64,000 bases of DNA from Euonymus europaeus (GCA_963580455.1 OY756960.1:21573238-21637237), one strand, 5' to 3'; shown: positions 51,301 to 64,000, numbered from the stretch's first letter. A program made the numbers and translations. The notes: generated from the sequence alone by a model not told the origin.

Positions 51301-53322
51301 TTAACTTGTTTGGAAGATAGTAATAAGACAACGTTAGGTAGTACCTAATTAAACTATTGGCATCTAGTGTGTCAACAACATATCATCCTAGACAAATACA
51401 GAACAGGACCAAAAACGTCATAGTAAATTGTAATGTGTTTAGGACACGTCCTAATGTTGGAAGATAGCAAATATATTTATGAACTACTTTGCATACAATC
51501 ATGTTTAGTAAGAGCGTAAGGCATAAGATAAGAGCATTTGCAAGAGTTTCTAGGAGCAGAGCTATGGTGGCTACGACCCTTCTAAATCTCTTTTAAGACA
51601 AATCTTTAGGTAATTATTTTGTATTTTTGCCCTTTGAAAAGACCGAAAGATAGGCTTGTTGTCAACAGGTGTTGCTGATGTGGCCTCTGATTGTCAATTT
51701 TGACAACAATTTGCTGACGCTGGAATTTCATACGTCGATTTTTTTGAAGTTTTTAAAAATCTTGATGTGCCATATCGACATGTCAAGCATAAAAAAAGTG
51801 AAAAGAAAATCACACAAACACAAGAACTCGTCAACATTGATAAGTAATATACGTTGATCGCGAGTTCAATTCGGCTTAAGAGGCGAGTGAAATCGTGTGC
51901 TTAGTAGGCCTTAATCGACATTATTGCGTTAATTCAATCTCTATTTTAGGGCATGAAATGAGGTGTCACCTAGTTGAATCGGTCCGGATCGATTTTTAAA
52001 ATAGTGCTTGGAATTTCATTTTTTATGCACGTTTATTATGATCCAACAGGCCACCACAAGAAATGATCTACGAACCAGAGAAAAAAATGTAAGAGAGTAG
52101 GTTAAGTGTGAGAAAGACATTAGCATCCCATAATGCCTATTTTGCAAATGGCTACTAAAAAAACACGGTATCATTTTATTAAAATAAATTAAAAAAAGAA
52201 CAAAAGAATGGGCATTACAAACATCTATTGGGCTGGGCCTGACGGAGAAATGGATAAAGGTCAGTTAAAAATGAAAATTAAAGGCCCTTTTGATGCTAAT
52301 TAGCCCATCAATTGGGGAATTAAATATTGACCTCCTAAAATCGTTTTTTCCTTTATTTTCTTCTGGTAATTCCATTATTAATAGTCTTTTCTTCCTTTTC
52401 TTCTATTTTTAGGAAAAATGGGCTGTCATTAATTCAGGTGTAATTAGCTGTAATTACTCTTCAAATCATCCCAAATCATTTTTTTAGGGTTTTGTTTTGC
52501 GTTACTAGTATTTAGGGATTAAGATTTAGGTTTGAGGTTTAAAATGGGTTTAGAGTTTAGAATGTGGGGTCTAGGGTTTATGATTTTTGTTTCAAAATCA
52601 ATTCTAGGATAACATTAGAATCACTAAAATGCTCAAATGCATAGAAGAAAACTAAGAAAAACATTCATTTGAACGGGGATTTGGAGCCTAATTATGGCTA
52701 ATTACATCTTAGCTAATTATAGCCCCCCTATCCCCTCTTTTTTAAGGGTGTGACACACTGCTCCGCCTTCGTTTATTATTAATGTATTGACTTTGGATTT
52801 ATGATGAATGGAAATTTCCTTTTCAAAAAACAAAAACAAAAGAGTTACAGAGCTTTTTAAAATAACTAAAAACTCTTGGAGTTGTATTTTAATTTTTTTT
52901 GAGAGAAAACAATAAAAGCTCTCATGCATTTATAGTTCAGCTCAATAGAACCGAGATTAAGAAATTAAGTTTGCAATTTTATTACTCAAACATATTCTCC
53001 TGTCAAAACTTGCAAATATAGACAATTCAGAAGCTAGCAAAGACCTGTGATTACAATCAATGTCTGTTTATGTTAACACAGTGTAAACAGTTTAAGAAGA
53101 AGAAGAAGAAGAAGAACAGTAGTCCATATATATAATGTTCTCAATGACCTAGCTATTCACAGCAACGAACATCATCCATCAATGGATGCCTCAACTTTCT
53201 GTTTATTAGGTACAGTTGCAACTAAATGAGGAATTTTCGGTCCATGAATCGAGCGAATTAGGCGATTCATTTCGAGTAGTTTTAGAAGATACATACAACA
53301 CATACAAATTAAGTCAGAGCTC
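51301..53322. other. Intergenic, no gene seen
   Basis: No supported gene. 52485-52590 contains scattered tttaggg/tctaggg/tttaggt units, a very degenerate telomere-like stretch. (GAA)n lies at 53095-53115. The last 150 bases are probably 3' UTR of the gene ending at 53323. Confidence 0.45.
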
Positions 53323-54214
53323 TCATGTTCTGTTAATGCTTAAGCCTCTAAAAAGCCAATGCGACTGCTTCCTTTCCTGATCAATCGTTGCGCTCGAGCT
53401 ACTCATTGGAGTTGCTGGGGTGCTGCAATCTTGTCCTCTATCAGACTTGAACGATGCAGACGAATCAAGTTCTCGTATTTCTTTAGGCGTTGTTGATTCA
53501 AAGCATCCTAATTGTAGACTCCGGTGAGCCAGAAAATCTTTGGACTTCTTGCTGCTGCTGCTGCTGCTACTAGTACCCCCAATGCTTAATGTCAACTCCA
53601 CCTCCTGACTACCACAGCTACTAATGCTCATTTTGTTACTTCCCGGGACCATGACTCCGGTGGAGATGTCATCTTCAGCAGGTCTTTCGAGATCAAAACC
53701 TCTCAGAACCCTTAAAGTGTCTCCAGAGCAACTGCCACTGCGTTCTCTTGACTTTGGATTGTCTGTCAAGCCTTGAATGTGCAAATTGGTTTTTGTTACT
53801 GAACCTTTGTTTTTTCTAGTTTCTGCTTTCAGCTCATTCATCAGTGTCTTCTGAATGCTGTACAGCCGATGAAGTTCCCTTACCTGCATAATTTTTTTCC
53901 TTTCAAATTAGTTGAAGCTGCATATTAATTCTCTACATTTCAAATTGAATCAAAGGAATTGAACTCGTTTATCGAACCTGGTGTTTGAAGATATCTTCGT
54001 GCATCTGCATTGTCTTTCTGATGGATTCTAAATTCTGGTTCTCTGCCATCCGGTTTGTGGAATCCGAAAACTTGACCACAGAAGTTCTTTGATTGTCTTT
54101 CAGTCTCTTAGTACTGAAATAGTCCAAGTGCTCATCCACAAAATGCAGAGTAAAACTATTGCTACTCGTCGATTTTGCTAACAGATTAATCGCATATTCA
54201 AGCTTCGTTCCCAT
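53323..54214 (-). CDS. Plant-specific Ser-rich protein with HQVRELHRLY motif
   Basis: Two exons, 54214-53978 and 53883-53323 (CAG|GTTCG donor, GCAG acceptor), give 265 aa. The join rebuilds MQMHEDIFKHQVRELHRLYS, a motif that defines a family of uncharacterised plant proteins. In order: a variable N-terminus, a helical block at about 58-105 (SIRKTMQMHEDIFKHQ, LMNELKAET), a polar stretch, RGFDLERPAEDD, then VELTLSIGG, which resembles an LxLxL/EAR repression motif. A poly-Ser run coded by a trinucleotide repeat (near 53556-53575) follows, and a conserved end QSHWLFRGLSINRT. No enzyme domain is visible; a nuclear role is possible from the EAR-like motif but unproven. An acceptor just before the ATG (54217) implies a leader intron, perhaps from a donor near 55032. 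Arabidopsis At5g57340 belongs to this family as I recall it. Confidence 0.82.
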
Positions 54215-57200
54215 CCCTGAAACAATAAAATGAAATCAGATTCCCCACAATCGAGACACACACACATATATAGAACTCCGGATCATACCATATTGAAAGG
54301 AAAAGTTTTATACTAAAATGGAAAGAAACAAATCATTTGCTTTTGCTGCACTTTTATCAGTAGAGTGAGTTCGATTTATCCAAGACAACTACGACATATG
54401 GATGTGGAGGCCTAACGCAAAATCTAGTCACAAAAGACTAATCCGAAACACCTGACCATTTTCGATCTCATCGAGTAGTGATGCAACAATGCAAGCACAA
54501 ACTATAAAGTGCAGTAACAGAGCCAAATATTATGTCAAATTCACTTCCACATACTTCAGGTTTCCCTTTTGTGGTACCATATGCAGGCCATAGCAGGGAA
54601 TGAGGCTGGTTTTGTCACGTGAAAACGTGTCGAATGAACCAAAGAGAAGCCGATTAGGAGAGAGAGTGCAAAATCATATTGGAAAAGAAGGTGATAAATC
54701 AAACAGTACCAATAGCACAGTGAATAAGGATATAAAAGGGGACTAAATGTGGGTAAAAGGAGAGACAAAAATGGGGATTATGGGTCTCTTTTCCTCTGGT
54801 GGATTTGTGCGCATGCCAGCACCATCACCACCTATAACACAAAAACACACTTAGTACTAGTGTCCACTTCTTCCTGTCTGTTTTAGGCCTTTTTCATATC
54901 CAAAACTATGTGAATCACACACATAAACAGATCCCTCAAATGCAGCTACACTGTTCACTGAAATGTCTCAAAGAAAACAAACAATCCAATACCACCACTC
55001 TTCAAAAAACACAGATCAAAACCCTTATTACCTGCAATAAAAAGTGACCGAATCGCGACTTCATTCGGTGCGGCTCATTGAACATCTTGCTCCCTCATGC
55101 CAGTACTTCTTCCACCCATAAAGCCTTTCTTCCTTTCGTTCCCTTATATCAACAAACAGTAAGGCAAACAAGTCTTCAATAGCTCTTGATTTGTTAGTTT
55201 GAACGGCTTTAAGAACAGATCAGCTGCAACAAATTAATCTCTTACTTTACTTGAAGAAACAACAAGGCAAGCACACAAACACACACAGACACTCTCTCAT
55301 CAAGATATATATAATCATGATGCTAATAATTCAAGCTTGACAGGCTGTGAAGGTGGAAGAGGCAATAAAAATTAAAAAGGGCTGGAGCACCAATGTGGGA
55401 GGCAGAGAGCTTGTTTAAACTATACATATTGATATTGTTCGGCTGTATAATATGATACATTATTTATATACATGTATTATTATTGTATATAAATATTATT
55501 TACAGGTGTTGCAAACTGTATTGTTGAGGAAGATCAAAGAATGAGAGGGACCCACAAATGTAAAATATAAACTTTATGAAAAAGAAAATGTAGGCCAAGT
55601 GATCAAGATATTCCAGACAAAGTCCTTGAAGAAGCAGAACATCAAGATAGGCATGAATGGAAGGAAAGCCAAGCTCTTTTAGCACAGAAAGTATTTTTCT
55701 TTCTGAACAAAACCATATCTATTGATGATCAGTATTATTCTGTGGTTCCATTATAGCAGAAAATAGAAATTTATGAGACTAGCTAGACCCTGACATAACC
55801 AGACAAAAGCACCTGCAATGTTATATGCACTAACCCAACAAAAAAGTTTGACAACTACAATGCAAATTTAATCATGTTTTTTGAAGTAGCAATTTGAAGA
55901 AATACGGCAATTTTTATATATATATATATATTTGCGAGCCTTCACATAGTTGTTAGGTTGGTTCTAAATCCGTTCGTTTGTTTTATTGAAAATTGTTTTA
56001 TCCATTGAAAATACCATATTAAGAAACAAATTTAACTCTGGAAAATTGTGTTTATTTTTCAAAATAAAAAACAACTCAAAAACACATTTGATTAGCTATT
56101 TTAAAATATATGAGAAACAGAAATTGGCTTGAAAATATTATGAAAAGGAAAACGGGGATTTTTTTTTTTAATAATAGGAAAGAAAACACATAAAAAACAA
56201 ACTAAAGCAAACATATGTGATATGTTTCCACTAAAAGTCCAAGATTAACTTTCTCTAATTAAATTCTGACTTTTTAATTATGGTACAAAGATGACCATCT
56301 ATGACCAAACAAGGTCTTAATTAATTAATTAGAGTACAAAGAGGAGTTTTAATTGTTGACAAGCTTTTGTGAACTCATATGTTTGTCCTCTTGCAAACTA
56401 AGATGTACTAAGCAGAATTTTCACATGTTCCTTGAAAGATCAAGTAAAGACTCAAAATTATTTTTAAAAAATATATAATTCTCAATAATATTAAGATCCC
56501 AAAATCCCACAACTTAATTGTGCTCATTAATGGAATTAAATAATAACAAGAAGAAATTTGAGATGGAAAAGTTGGAACACCACTCGTCTCCAAAAGCAAT
56601 AATGTCAAAAGGGGATCAAGAGTCCAACATAGGGATCCAAAATTATTAATTTATGCCTAGCTACAAATATAATTTTTCAAAAATTTCAATATTTTAAGAA
56701 ATTAAGAAAATTACTAATTACTTTGCAAATACAATTTTGAAAAGAAAAGAAAAGGACACATCAATCGATCTGTCCCCCCAAGCTATTTTTTCCAAACTCC
56801 TAAACATTTCAAATTCACAATTCAACAGATCCCAAGAAATCTAACACCAAACTTTAACATGGTTTAGGGTCATTTTATAAATTTAATACACCATCCATCC
56901 TTTCACTTTTACTTGTTTATGTTTTTTTTAGGAAAAAAGGAAAGGAAAGAAAAGAAAAGTGACAACTTTTAGTTCTACAACTTGCAATCTCATGACCAAA
57001 CAAAGATATATAACTAAACATAGATCAATATAGTCCTGAATTATCTAAGAACTTATAATATTGAAATATAAATAAAATATCAATATTGCGACAGTACCGG
57101 TGATCCGGCTCCAAATATTTTAATTAGCCACATTAATTAAAATTATAAAAAATTAATTAAAATATCTGGCAAAATCTGATCATGCATCCTGATGGTTTTA

Positions 57201-59519
57201 GCTAACTAAGTATCTATTTGTTAGGCCAAACAAGAAAATACAAGTAAACATGAAAATTATATATATATATATATTCACACATAGTTTTAATCTGAGTGAA
57301 ATGAGTAGAAAATTGTATTTTTTTTTTGTTTGTGTTCTTAAAAAGCAGCCTCCCAAACAAAACATTATTCAATATGCTAATAATAATAATAGTTTGTCTG
57401 TTATGTTTGATAAAGGGTCTCTAAGATTTTCGCCTCCATTTATATTCATCTATTTTTATATATTCACACCAACTGTAAATTGGATCGAAACAAATCTTGA
57501 GTGATTCAATTGGCAAGTTAGGTCATATAAAATCTTGAATCTTAATTCGAGCCTATCCTCCTTATTTGATTCAAAAAAAAGGATCGATTGCTAATTCACA
57601 ACTAACTAAGTTCAGGGAATTTTGAAAACCATCAAGAAATTTTATAAAATTAAACCTCAAATAACAATTAATTTCACCAAAAAGTTAAAAAAAAAATTGC
57701 GAAACCTTTGTGACACGCAATATTATAAAAAAATGAAATTCCAATAAATAAAATATATATCAACTCTCGTTATATATATATATATATATTATACATCCAA
57801 TTGAGGCAGAAAGTAGTAGCAGAATCCAGATGTATAGAGCCAAAATTGGGTTTAGATTAATGTTCGTGTGAAACACATCCAAAGTCCAAACCTAACCAAC
57901 ATAACAAATTGAAGGCAACTTATGCATGTAGGAAAAAATAATCGATATAAAGAACACACACAATACATAATTCTTTACAATATCAGTGAATGACAAACAT
58001 ATATATATATATATATAGAAAAGGTATATCCTTATTTTCGTAGAGATCTTACCAAATACCGACTACTACGTAAGTAGAGGTCGATGAAGATGACGTGATT
58101 CTTTCATGACTAATTATCTTCCATCCTTTACTGGTGTTTTTTTGTCTATAGATAGAAATAACCAGCTATAAACTTCTCTCATAAACTTTCCAGAAAGACC
58201 GAAATATTGCTAAATATATTTTTAATGCAAATTTACCAAAAAATATTGATTCCGATATATTTTTCAAAAATCTTCTAAATATAGAATGTACATGAATTCA
58301 TACAATAGACTTGTTTTATATATACATATATAAAAAAATTATCCTATGAGGCTCTAAAACGAGGTTCTAAATTGATTTCCTACATTTTGGGATTCAAAAT
58401 AAAATTTTAAAATCCGGAAAAATAGTAATAGCTGCATTTAGACTTGAGAGAGCTCCTGATTATGTGCGAGTGTTTTTTTAATTGGTGTGTTTATCTTCAA
58501 CTTAACGTCTGTTTGACAGAACGTATACATTAACTTATAAGCTCAGCTATCCTCTGCACATCAACTTATACATTCTTTCTGCATATGAATTTATACACTG
58601 TCATACATACTCTCAACTAAACAGACATTTGGATGGCGCGTACTTTCTCAGCAATATTAACAACTCTAATTAAGAATTTGATTAGAGATTTGAACCATCA
58701 ATAATTAATATAATATAATATAATAACGAGGTTATTAGCTTTTTTGTGATCCGCATCGGGATCCAAACATAACGCACGCTTTGTTGGCTGTTCGAGTTAC
58801 AAGCCGCATGTTTGTGGGTCCCTGCCACACTGGAGCTATATTTTAAGATAACTACATTTTTACTCGATTGCAAGAAGGTTTAATCACCTACATCCCTCGT
58901 CTAAGTGCTTGCAGACCAATCAGAATTTCACTGAAGTATCATGCGAATATAAGTGCATTGATCATGATGTAGTATTTCACTAAAGAATATTGACTTTAAA
59001 ATTATTAATAAATTATCATCTTATCTTTAAACGACCGTCTTATCTTATCGTGAAAAACACAAACAAAAAAAAAACGTTTTTTTTTATTTATATCCAATGA
59101 TTTATTATTATTATTTTTTTACTTTTCGTGTTCCCTTTAATTTTTATTTGACACAAGAATATGCCATTGGATTTATAATCTCGATCAAAACACATCTGTA
59201 TTTTTGTTCAAAGGCTAAAAAGTCATTTACAATGGGATTCGAAGTAAAAAAATTAGGACTGGTCCCTTATTTATATGGAAGTGATTAGTCTGACTATTCA
59301 ATAATTAGTATAGATTATCAACATTTCAAAATCTCTATAACTTGTGACATCCAATTGTGTGTATTTTGGCAAATGTGATTGGTATATATGTGTTCCATCC
59401 AATGATTATCATTGCAAGTTATATCATGATCTACGTTTCATTATTTTATATATAGATAATGCGAGCATACTTAATTCTCTTTTTGTACTTGTTGATAAGG
59501 ATTGACCTCAGCATACGCT

Positions 59520-59880
59520 GAGTTAGAGTGGTTTCAATAGTGTATATTTAGAGGAAATGAATAATGTATCATGATAATGTGTATTTTTATTGATGTTATC
59601 GTATTGAGAGATATATCATGTCGATGTGATTGTATCTAGAAATATGTTTTGAAGATATGAATGAGTGTCACTTGACTTTTTATAAAAGATGTATGATCTA
59701 GTATTGATTTTGCGATAATTTTGTTAGAGAATAAATGGATGAATGAAAAAGTGAATGTTTTGTTAATAGGAAAATGATAAAATACATTCGGATTCGTGTT
59801 TTATTGATCTAACTATATTGAGAGACGTGTTTTGATAACCTGAATGAGACTGCGACTTAATTTTTTGTGTAATAATATGA
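59520..59880. repeat. Dispersed repeat, two diverged units, related to villin intron 6 repeat
   Basis: Contains two degenerate versions of the same string (tttttattgatgttatcgta at about 59584 and gtgttttattgatctaacta at about 59790), each followed by ttgagaga and a TGTTTTG-like block. Related to 37610-37960. Confidence 0.5.
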
Positions 59881-59907
59881 ACCCAGCTAGGAGAACGAAA
59901 GATGTTA

Positions 59908-59945
59908 CACGTGCGGTCCCATGTGTTGCAAAAGTGACACGTGTC
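59908..59945. promoter_or_regulatory. Paired G-box/ABRE elements
   Basis: CACGTG at 59908-59913 and the 10-base palindrome GACACGTGTC at 59936-59945 lie 28 bases apart. These are binding cores for bZIP (ABF, HY5) and bHLH (PIF) factors. No gene start lies within 1.9 kb on the plus side; the nearest is NFU3. Confidence 0.4.
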
Positions 59946-61902
59946 GCGTGGCCGGTGGTGGGAGTGGATGATCTAATGGTCACTTTGTGACTTGACTTTG
60001 GTGATTGTAATTAGTTGAGATTCTATTATTATAACAAAGCAAAGCGTAAGGAGAAAGGTTGGATTTTCCCTCCTTAGAAGGATAAAAAGATAAACAATTA
60101 GTGTGTCCTAGATTAACAACCACTTAAGTGATATTCTAATGTTGAATTTTTCTAAACTAAACCCCATAAACTCAATCTTTTGAGTTTAATTACCACTAAC
60201 AACAATATTTTTATGGTCCCGTATTATATTTGGTCTAAATTATCATCTTGTTAGGTAAAAAAAATCATGCGCACAAACCTAATAACTTGAATTTGACTTT
60301 AAATCATATAAGATGCTCAAAGATAAATTTGTATAATATCCTTTTCGATTGCGAAACAAAATTCCCAGATCAACACAGTAGAAAACAAAAGATGCTGAAT
60401 GGAAGATTCTAGTAAAGTAGGCGCGTGTGAAAAAGACAAAGATGTGTACATATTATCCTCTTCCTCCACTTGAGTTTTCCACATTCAATGAATAGAATTC
60501 TGAGTACGACTTGTCAACCAGTTAAAATACAATTATAAGATTAACTATAAGGATCACCAAAAGGAATCTCTCTACTTTTCGGCTAGACCTTATCTTTCTT
60601 TGGATCCAACACCTTTTCCCTTATATATATATATATTAGGTAAATTCTCCTATGTAGGTGTCCTTAACATATAAAATTTTCAGATGCTCGCTTAATCCCA
60701 GAAGTGAATTTGTAGTCATATTTTACTACACATATGTGCATATATATATATATATGTGTGTGTGTGTGTATTAACATCCTAGCTACATTGTTGCGTAGCG
60801 CCTCTTCAATATCATTCCATTTAATTTTATCCCTTCAATTATTGAAACAAAAAAATAATTAATCCCCTCCTAATTAAGTAACAAGGTGTATCAATGAGAT
60901 GCCGATTGGAGTGATTTACAAACACAATATATGATCATAGGTTGATTAGACATAGTTTAGAACCTGGATCACATGGGGAGGAGAGCATTGATTAATTTGG
61001 TGATTAATTTAGAATTAGAGAAGGGAACAGACAGGAATCTTGATCTTGATTGCATTGCCCCCGAAAAGGATGAGACAAAAATTAATAGAATGCGTTGGAT
61101 TGTGTTAATTATAACTTAATTATGATTAAAACGTTGTTAAGTACAGATCCAACAGGCCTTAAAGTATGCATGCACCTGTGTTTCCTGGAAACTAGTTCTA
61201 CTCCAACCTTCACATGCTTATAAACTGATATATTCATCTCCTGGAAGAAAAGAAAAGAAAAGAAAACATTGGATAGTTGTCAATTAAAACTTATAGATCC
61301 CAGATTATTTTATTATAAATTAATAAATAATTTCGAAACCATTGACCAAAAAACAAAAAACAAAAATTGAAAAATCGAATAATCATGATTCAGATCAGTT
61401 ACTCAGTTGCGGATCGAATTTGGATCCTCCTAAATTAGGTCCTTCGAAATTAAATGTCCTTTACCTTAATAATTTTTTCGTCCCTTTGGAAGAAATACTT
61501 TTAATCTTTTATTAAGAGTTCCTGGGCCTCAATGTTTCCTTCTTTCTGACCCAAAATTACTTTGGGCCCAACTGAAGAGGATACGCTTGGTCCAAGCCCA
61601 TGGCCGAAGCAAATAATACTCCATATAATAAGTAATAAAAAAATAAAAAACCAACGTGGAGTCGTGGCTTCATTTCCTTCTCAAATTTGCATCCCCAAAT
61701 CCCAATCTTCTTTCTTTTTTTTTCAGCCAATCAGGGATTATTTCTTCTATCAAAAGTTCGAAACTTTCACCCAAATGTGGCATAAAAGGAAGAAAGAAAA
61801 AAAATATAGTGAACAATAACAAAACCCATTTTGTGTGGCATGAAGAGTTTGACACCCTTTTCTCAAATGGAAATGGTGTTTGTTTCAACATAGACAGAAA
61901 GA

Positions 61903-63536
61903 ATGGGTGGATTCTCAACCCAAACAACAGCAATATTGAACCACCCATCTCTCTCTCCATCTGAAAGGACCTCTGCTTCTCATGTCTGCCTCTTCAAGGT
62001 ATTTTTATAAACTTCCATTACTAATTACATCCTTTGATTGCTAAAACCAGTACTGACTTTCTTCTTATTCTATCTGATTGTGTTAGAATTGTATTCCAGG
62101 GTCTTGTGGGTTTTCTGCAACGAATCAATCTTTCTTCCGAGGGCAATTTCATACCAGACACTTCCTCCGGTATAATTGCAACCGCGGAAGGAGAAAACGT
62201 GGAGGTAAATGTAATGATCATATTCCAATTTTTTTTAATTTTGAGTTTGGTCACTAATATATCCACTTATGAACAATACAGTGATTCTGAAATCAATAGA
62301 CTTGTGGTGTAATTTTAATCGGATTGATTCATTTGGTTATGACTGAGGGACTGATATCAATAAGGTTATTGGAGAAAGGCTGAACTGGAATCTCACATGC
62401 TCTCAGCTCCATGTTCTATAAATTAGGCTTAATAGAGGTTTTTGGGTTTGGATATATAAAAAAAAGCAGTAGAATGAGAAGTAATGAGATTAAATGTTTA
62501 TAATATGTTCTTTTCTCAATTTCCTTATTTAAAAGTTTTGATGAGACTTAATTAGATATAATGTGGTAATGGTTTTTGTTATTTTCCATAGTTAAAGGTT
62601 TTGTAGCTTCACCAAACTGTGTACTTCCTTTAACGGAAGAGAATGTGGAGAAGGTTTTGGATGAGGTACGGCCGGGCTTGATGGCCGATGGAGGGAATGT
62701 GGCTTTGCACGAGATAGATGGTCTTATTGTGGTCTTAAAGTTACAAGGAGCATGTGGGTCATGTCCAAGCTCAACAATGACATTGAAGATGGGTATCGAG
62801 ACTCGGCTCCGAGATAAAATACCTGAGATTATGGAAGTCGAGCAGATCCTGGACACCGAGACAGGACTTGAATTGAATGAGGAAAATGTTGAAAAGGTAG
62901 GGAATCACTACTTCCCGTTATTTCTATTGCATTATAGTGACATTCTTACATTGTCTACCGGAAGTATAAATTCATCATCAACTTCATGGTACCCGCAACA
63001 AGTTCAAGGAAATACATCAGAGCATCGGCATTTGATAGATAAACCTCATTTATAGACATCCTAACAAACCAGTAGATTGCCTGAGGAACAAATCCTTAAT
63101 TGATCAGCTAATTATTTGAGTACTCCGTGTAACTTGCAACATCAGGGCAACAATTTCCTTTGGCTCGTTGGAGTCCACTGGTGGATATATTTGTTGATTT
63201 TTTTTGCAATCAATATATTTGGATGCAAGCTACTTTTAGTTGCACATTCGTATCAATTTCCATTCGGTATAAAGTAGTCTATTCAATTATATCATGTTGT
63301 CACCTTTAGAAGCAACTAATAGCTCAAGTTTTACATGTCGACAGGTTCTTGACGAGATTAGGCCATATCTCACTGGGACAGGAGGTGGTGCACTTGATCT
63401 TGTTCAGATAGATGATTACATTGTAAAAGTCCGGCTCAGTGGACCTGCAGCTGGTGTAATGACTGTCCGTGTTGCTTTAACGCAGAAACTAAGAGAGAAG
63501 ATACCTGCAATCGCTGCTGTCCAACTGATAGAATGA
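61903..63536 (+). CDS. NFU3: NifU-like iron-sulfur scaffold, chloroplast
   Basis: Four exons, 61903-61998, 62087-62204, 62592-62896 and 63345-63536, give 236 aa, the length I recall for Arabidopsis NFU3. I chose the ATG at 61903 because only that frame enters exon 3 correctly across both junctions; the longer overlapping frames near it do not. Residues 1 to about 75 ([16 protein letters not shown]..., [13 protein letters not shown]) are Ser/Thr/Arg-rich, a plastid transit peptide. The first NFU domain (about 83-152) contains [18 protein letters not shown] with Cys-126 and Cys-129, which hold a 4Fe-4S cluster between two subunits. The second NFU domain (about 172-235) lacks the CxxC ([13 protein letters not shown] in its place), as in plant NFU1-3. 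It passes clusters to photosystem I and other stromal proteins. Confidence 0.93.
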
Positions 63537-63818
63537 TGATGGAAATGGTTTGACAGATCCATTTAGGTAAAGCAAAGAATTGCAAAACGTTCATGATGCT
63601 GCTGGAGAATTGGAGCGGATTAGCCACAAGAGAAAAGAAGCACAATTTGGAATTCATATTTTCTCTGAGAATGTAGTCTGTGCTTCACAAGTAGTAGCAA
63701 TGTCAACTACGAGAAAATGAGCAGCTTGATTCAATGTGATATCTTTGTTTTCATTTTGTTATCTTTCTTTTCTTCGTCCATGATGCCTCTTACATGGTTT
63801 TGTGTGTCTAACCATGCG
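63537..63818. other. Convergent 3' UTR interval
   Basis: Holds the NFU3 3' UTR and probably that of a minus-strand gene ending at 63819. No gene seen inside. Confidence 0.45.
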
Positions 63819-63899
63819 CTATGAATTCCTCTTATGCTTATGCCAATCCGGATCTGCTTTCATTGCTTCGGCACTTGCAGTGGAAGCAATGACAGCAAT
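63819..63899 (-). CDS. Probable C-terminal exon of an unrecognised gene (partial)
   Basis: On the minus strand an acceptor-like TTCATAG (ending 63900) is followed by 26 open codons, IAVIASTASAEAMKADPDWH then KHKRNS, and a TAG at 63819-63821. Amino-acid composition and the clean acceptor suggest a real last exon; the rest of the gene would lie beyond the right edge. I do not recognise the family. It would be convergent with NFU3. Confidence 0.4.
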   Translation of the reverse strand: MAVIASTASAEAMKADPDWHKHKRNS

Positions 63900-64000
63900 C
63901 TATGAATCACATATGAAAAGAGGCATGAATGCGAGAAAGCAAAAGTAGATATGAGATTAGAGAACAGTATAATAACTAGTGCATTACATTGCTGTTGCTC

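Larger units (their letters stand above)
54217..61902. other. Leader region, then 6-kb AT-rich stretch without genes
   Basis: 54217-55350 probably holds the leader intron and promoter of the gene at 54214. From about 55.4 to 61.5 kb I see no gene on either strand: short motif-free frames, many (TA)n runs (55915-55931, 57257-57272, 57770-57789, 58000-58017, 60625-60634, 60738-60756) and A/T-rich repeat debris. A G-box cluster (59908-59945) and a dispersed repeat (59520-59880) are listed separately. The last 200 bases serve as promoter and leader of NFU3. Confidence 0.5.

Noticed and set aside
52485..52590. Interstitial telomere repeat
   Set aside because: Only scattered, imperfect TTTAGGG-like units without tandem order; compatible with chance in T/G-rich DNA.
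61562..61964. Two overlapping frames of 85 and 102 aa upstream of NFU3
   Set aside because: Neither joins in phase to the NFU domain; the region is promoter and leader.

Overview
This window is nuclear DNA from a flowering plant, very probably a eudicot. The genes are split by AT-rich GT-AG introns and the products are plant-specific: a PLS-class pentatricopeptide repeat protein, a class III peroxidase, a plant villin, a chloroplast NFU protein and an NRG2-like DUF630/DUF632 protein. The sequence between genes is full of degraded plant retroelements, MITE-like elements and one plastid-derived insertion. I could not fix the genus. All gene models here were spliced by eye, with reading frame checked across every junction.

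Layout. 1-3.7 kb: AT-rich sequence, a possible LTR remnant and a two-exon gene for a small basic coiled-coil protein with a mitochondrial-type N-terminus. 3.8-12 kb: accessory DNA with a Stowaway-like end, a receptor-kinase relic, a 139-bp chain of four hairpins between exact 15-bp direct repeats, a solo LTR, a MIR169 hairpin (minus strand), a 5'-truncated LINE, a gag-like relic, a 64-bp LINE tail with a 9-bp target duplication, a P450 fragment and a heavy-metal ATPase relic. 14.5-17.1 kb: an E-type PPR gene (minus), divergent from an NRG2-like gene at 18.2-23.4 kb (plus). That second gene is broken: a 570-bp coding segment is tandemly repeated about 4.2 times, every full copy carries the same TGA, and a frameshift lies near its end. 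24.4-29.4 kb: COQ5, the ubiquinone C-methyltransferase (minus, 8 exons). 31.3-32.1 kb: a FAS1-domain cell-surface protein (minus). 33.9-45.8 kb: a VLN4-type villin (plus, 22 coding exons plus a leader exon). 48.6-50.0 kb: a PER45-type class III peroxidase (plus). 50.1-51.3 kb: a roughly 198-bp tandem duplication whose second copy holds SINE-like sequence and plastid trnT-UGU spacer DNA. 53.3-54.2 kb: a plant-specific Ser-rich protein (minus). 55-61.5 kb: a long AT-rich stretch without genes. 61.9-63.5 kb: chloroplast NFU3-type iron-sulfur scaffold (plus). A probable terminal exon of another gene (minus) sits at the right edge.

The genes form no operon or pathway. COQ5 acts in mitochondrial ubiquinone synthesis, NFU3 in plastid Fe-S delivery, villin on actin filaments, the peroxidase and FAS1 protein at the cell wall or surface, and the PPR protein probably in organelle RNA processing. 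The order COQ5, villin, peroxidase, HQVRELHRLY-type protein combines genes that, from memory, lie in two separate Arabidopsis blocks (At5g57300-At5g57340 and At4g30160-At4g30170), which would fit an ancestral order later divided between duplicated blocks.

The observations most worth following are the hairpin chain at 4261-4429, the identical 570-bp array with a shared nonsense codon, the 100-bp TG...CA inverted-repeat element in a villin intron, the nested insertion at 50.1-51.3 kb and the MIR169 locus.
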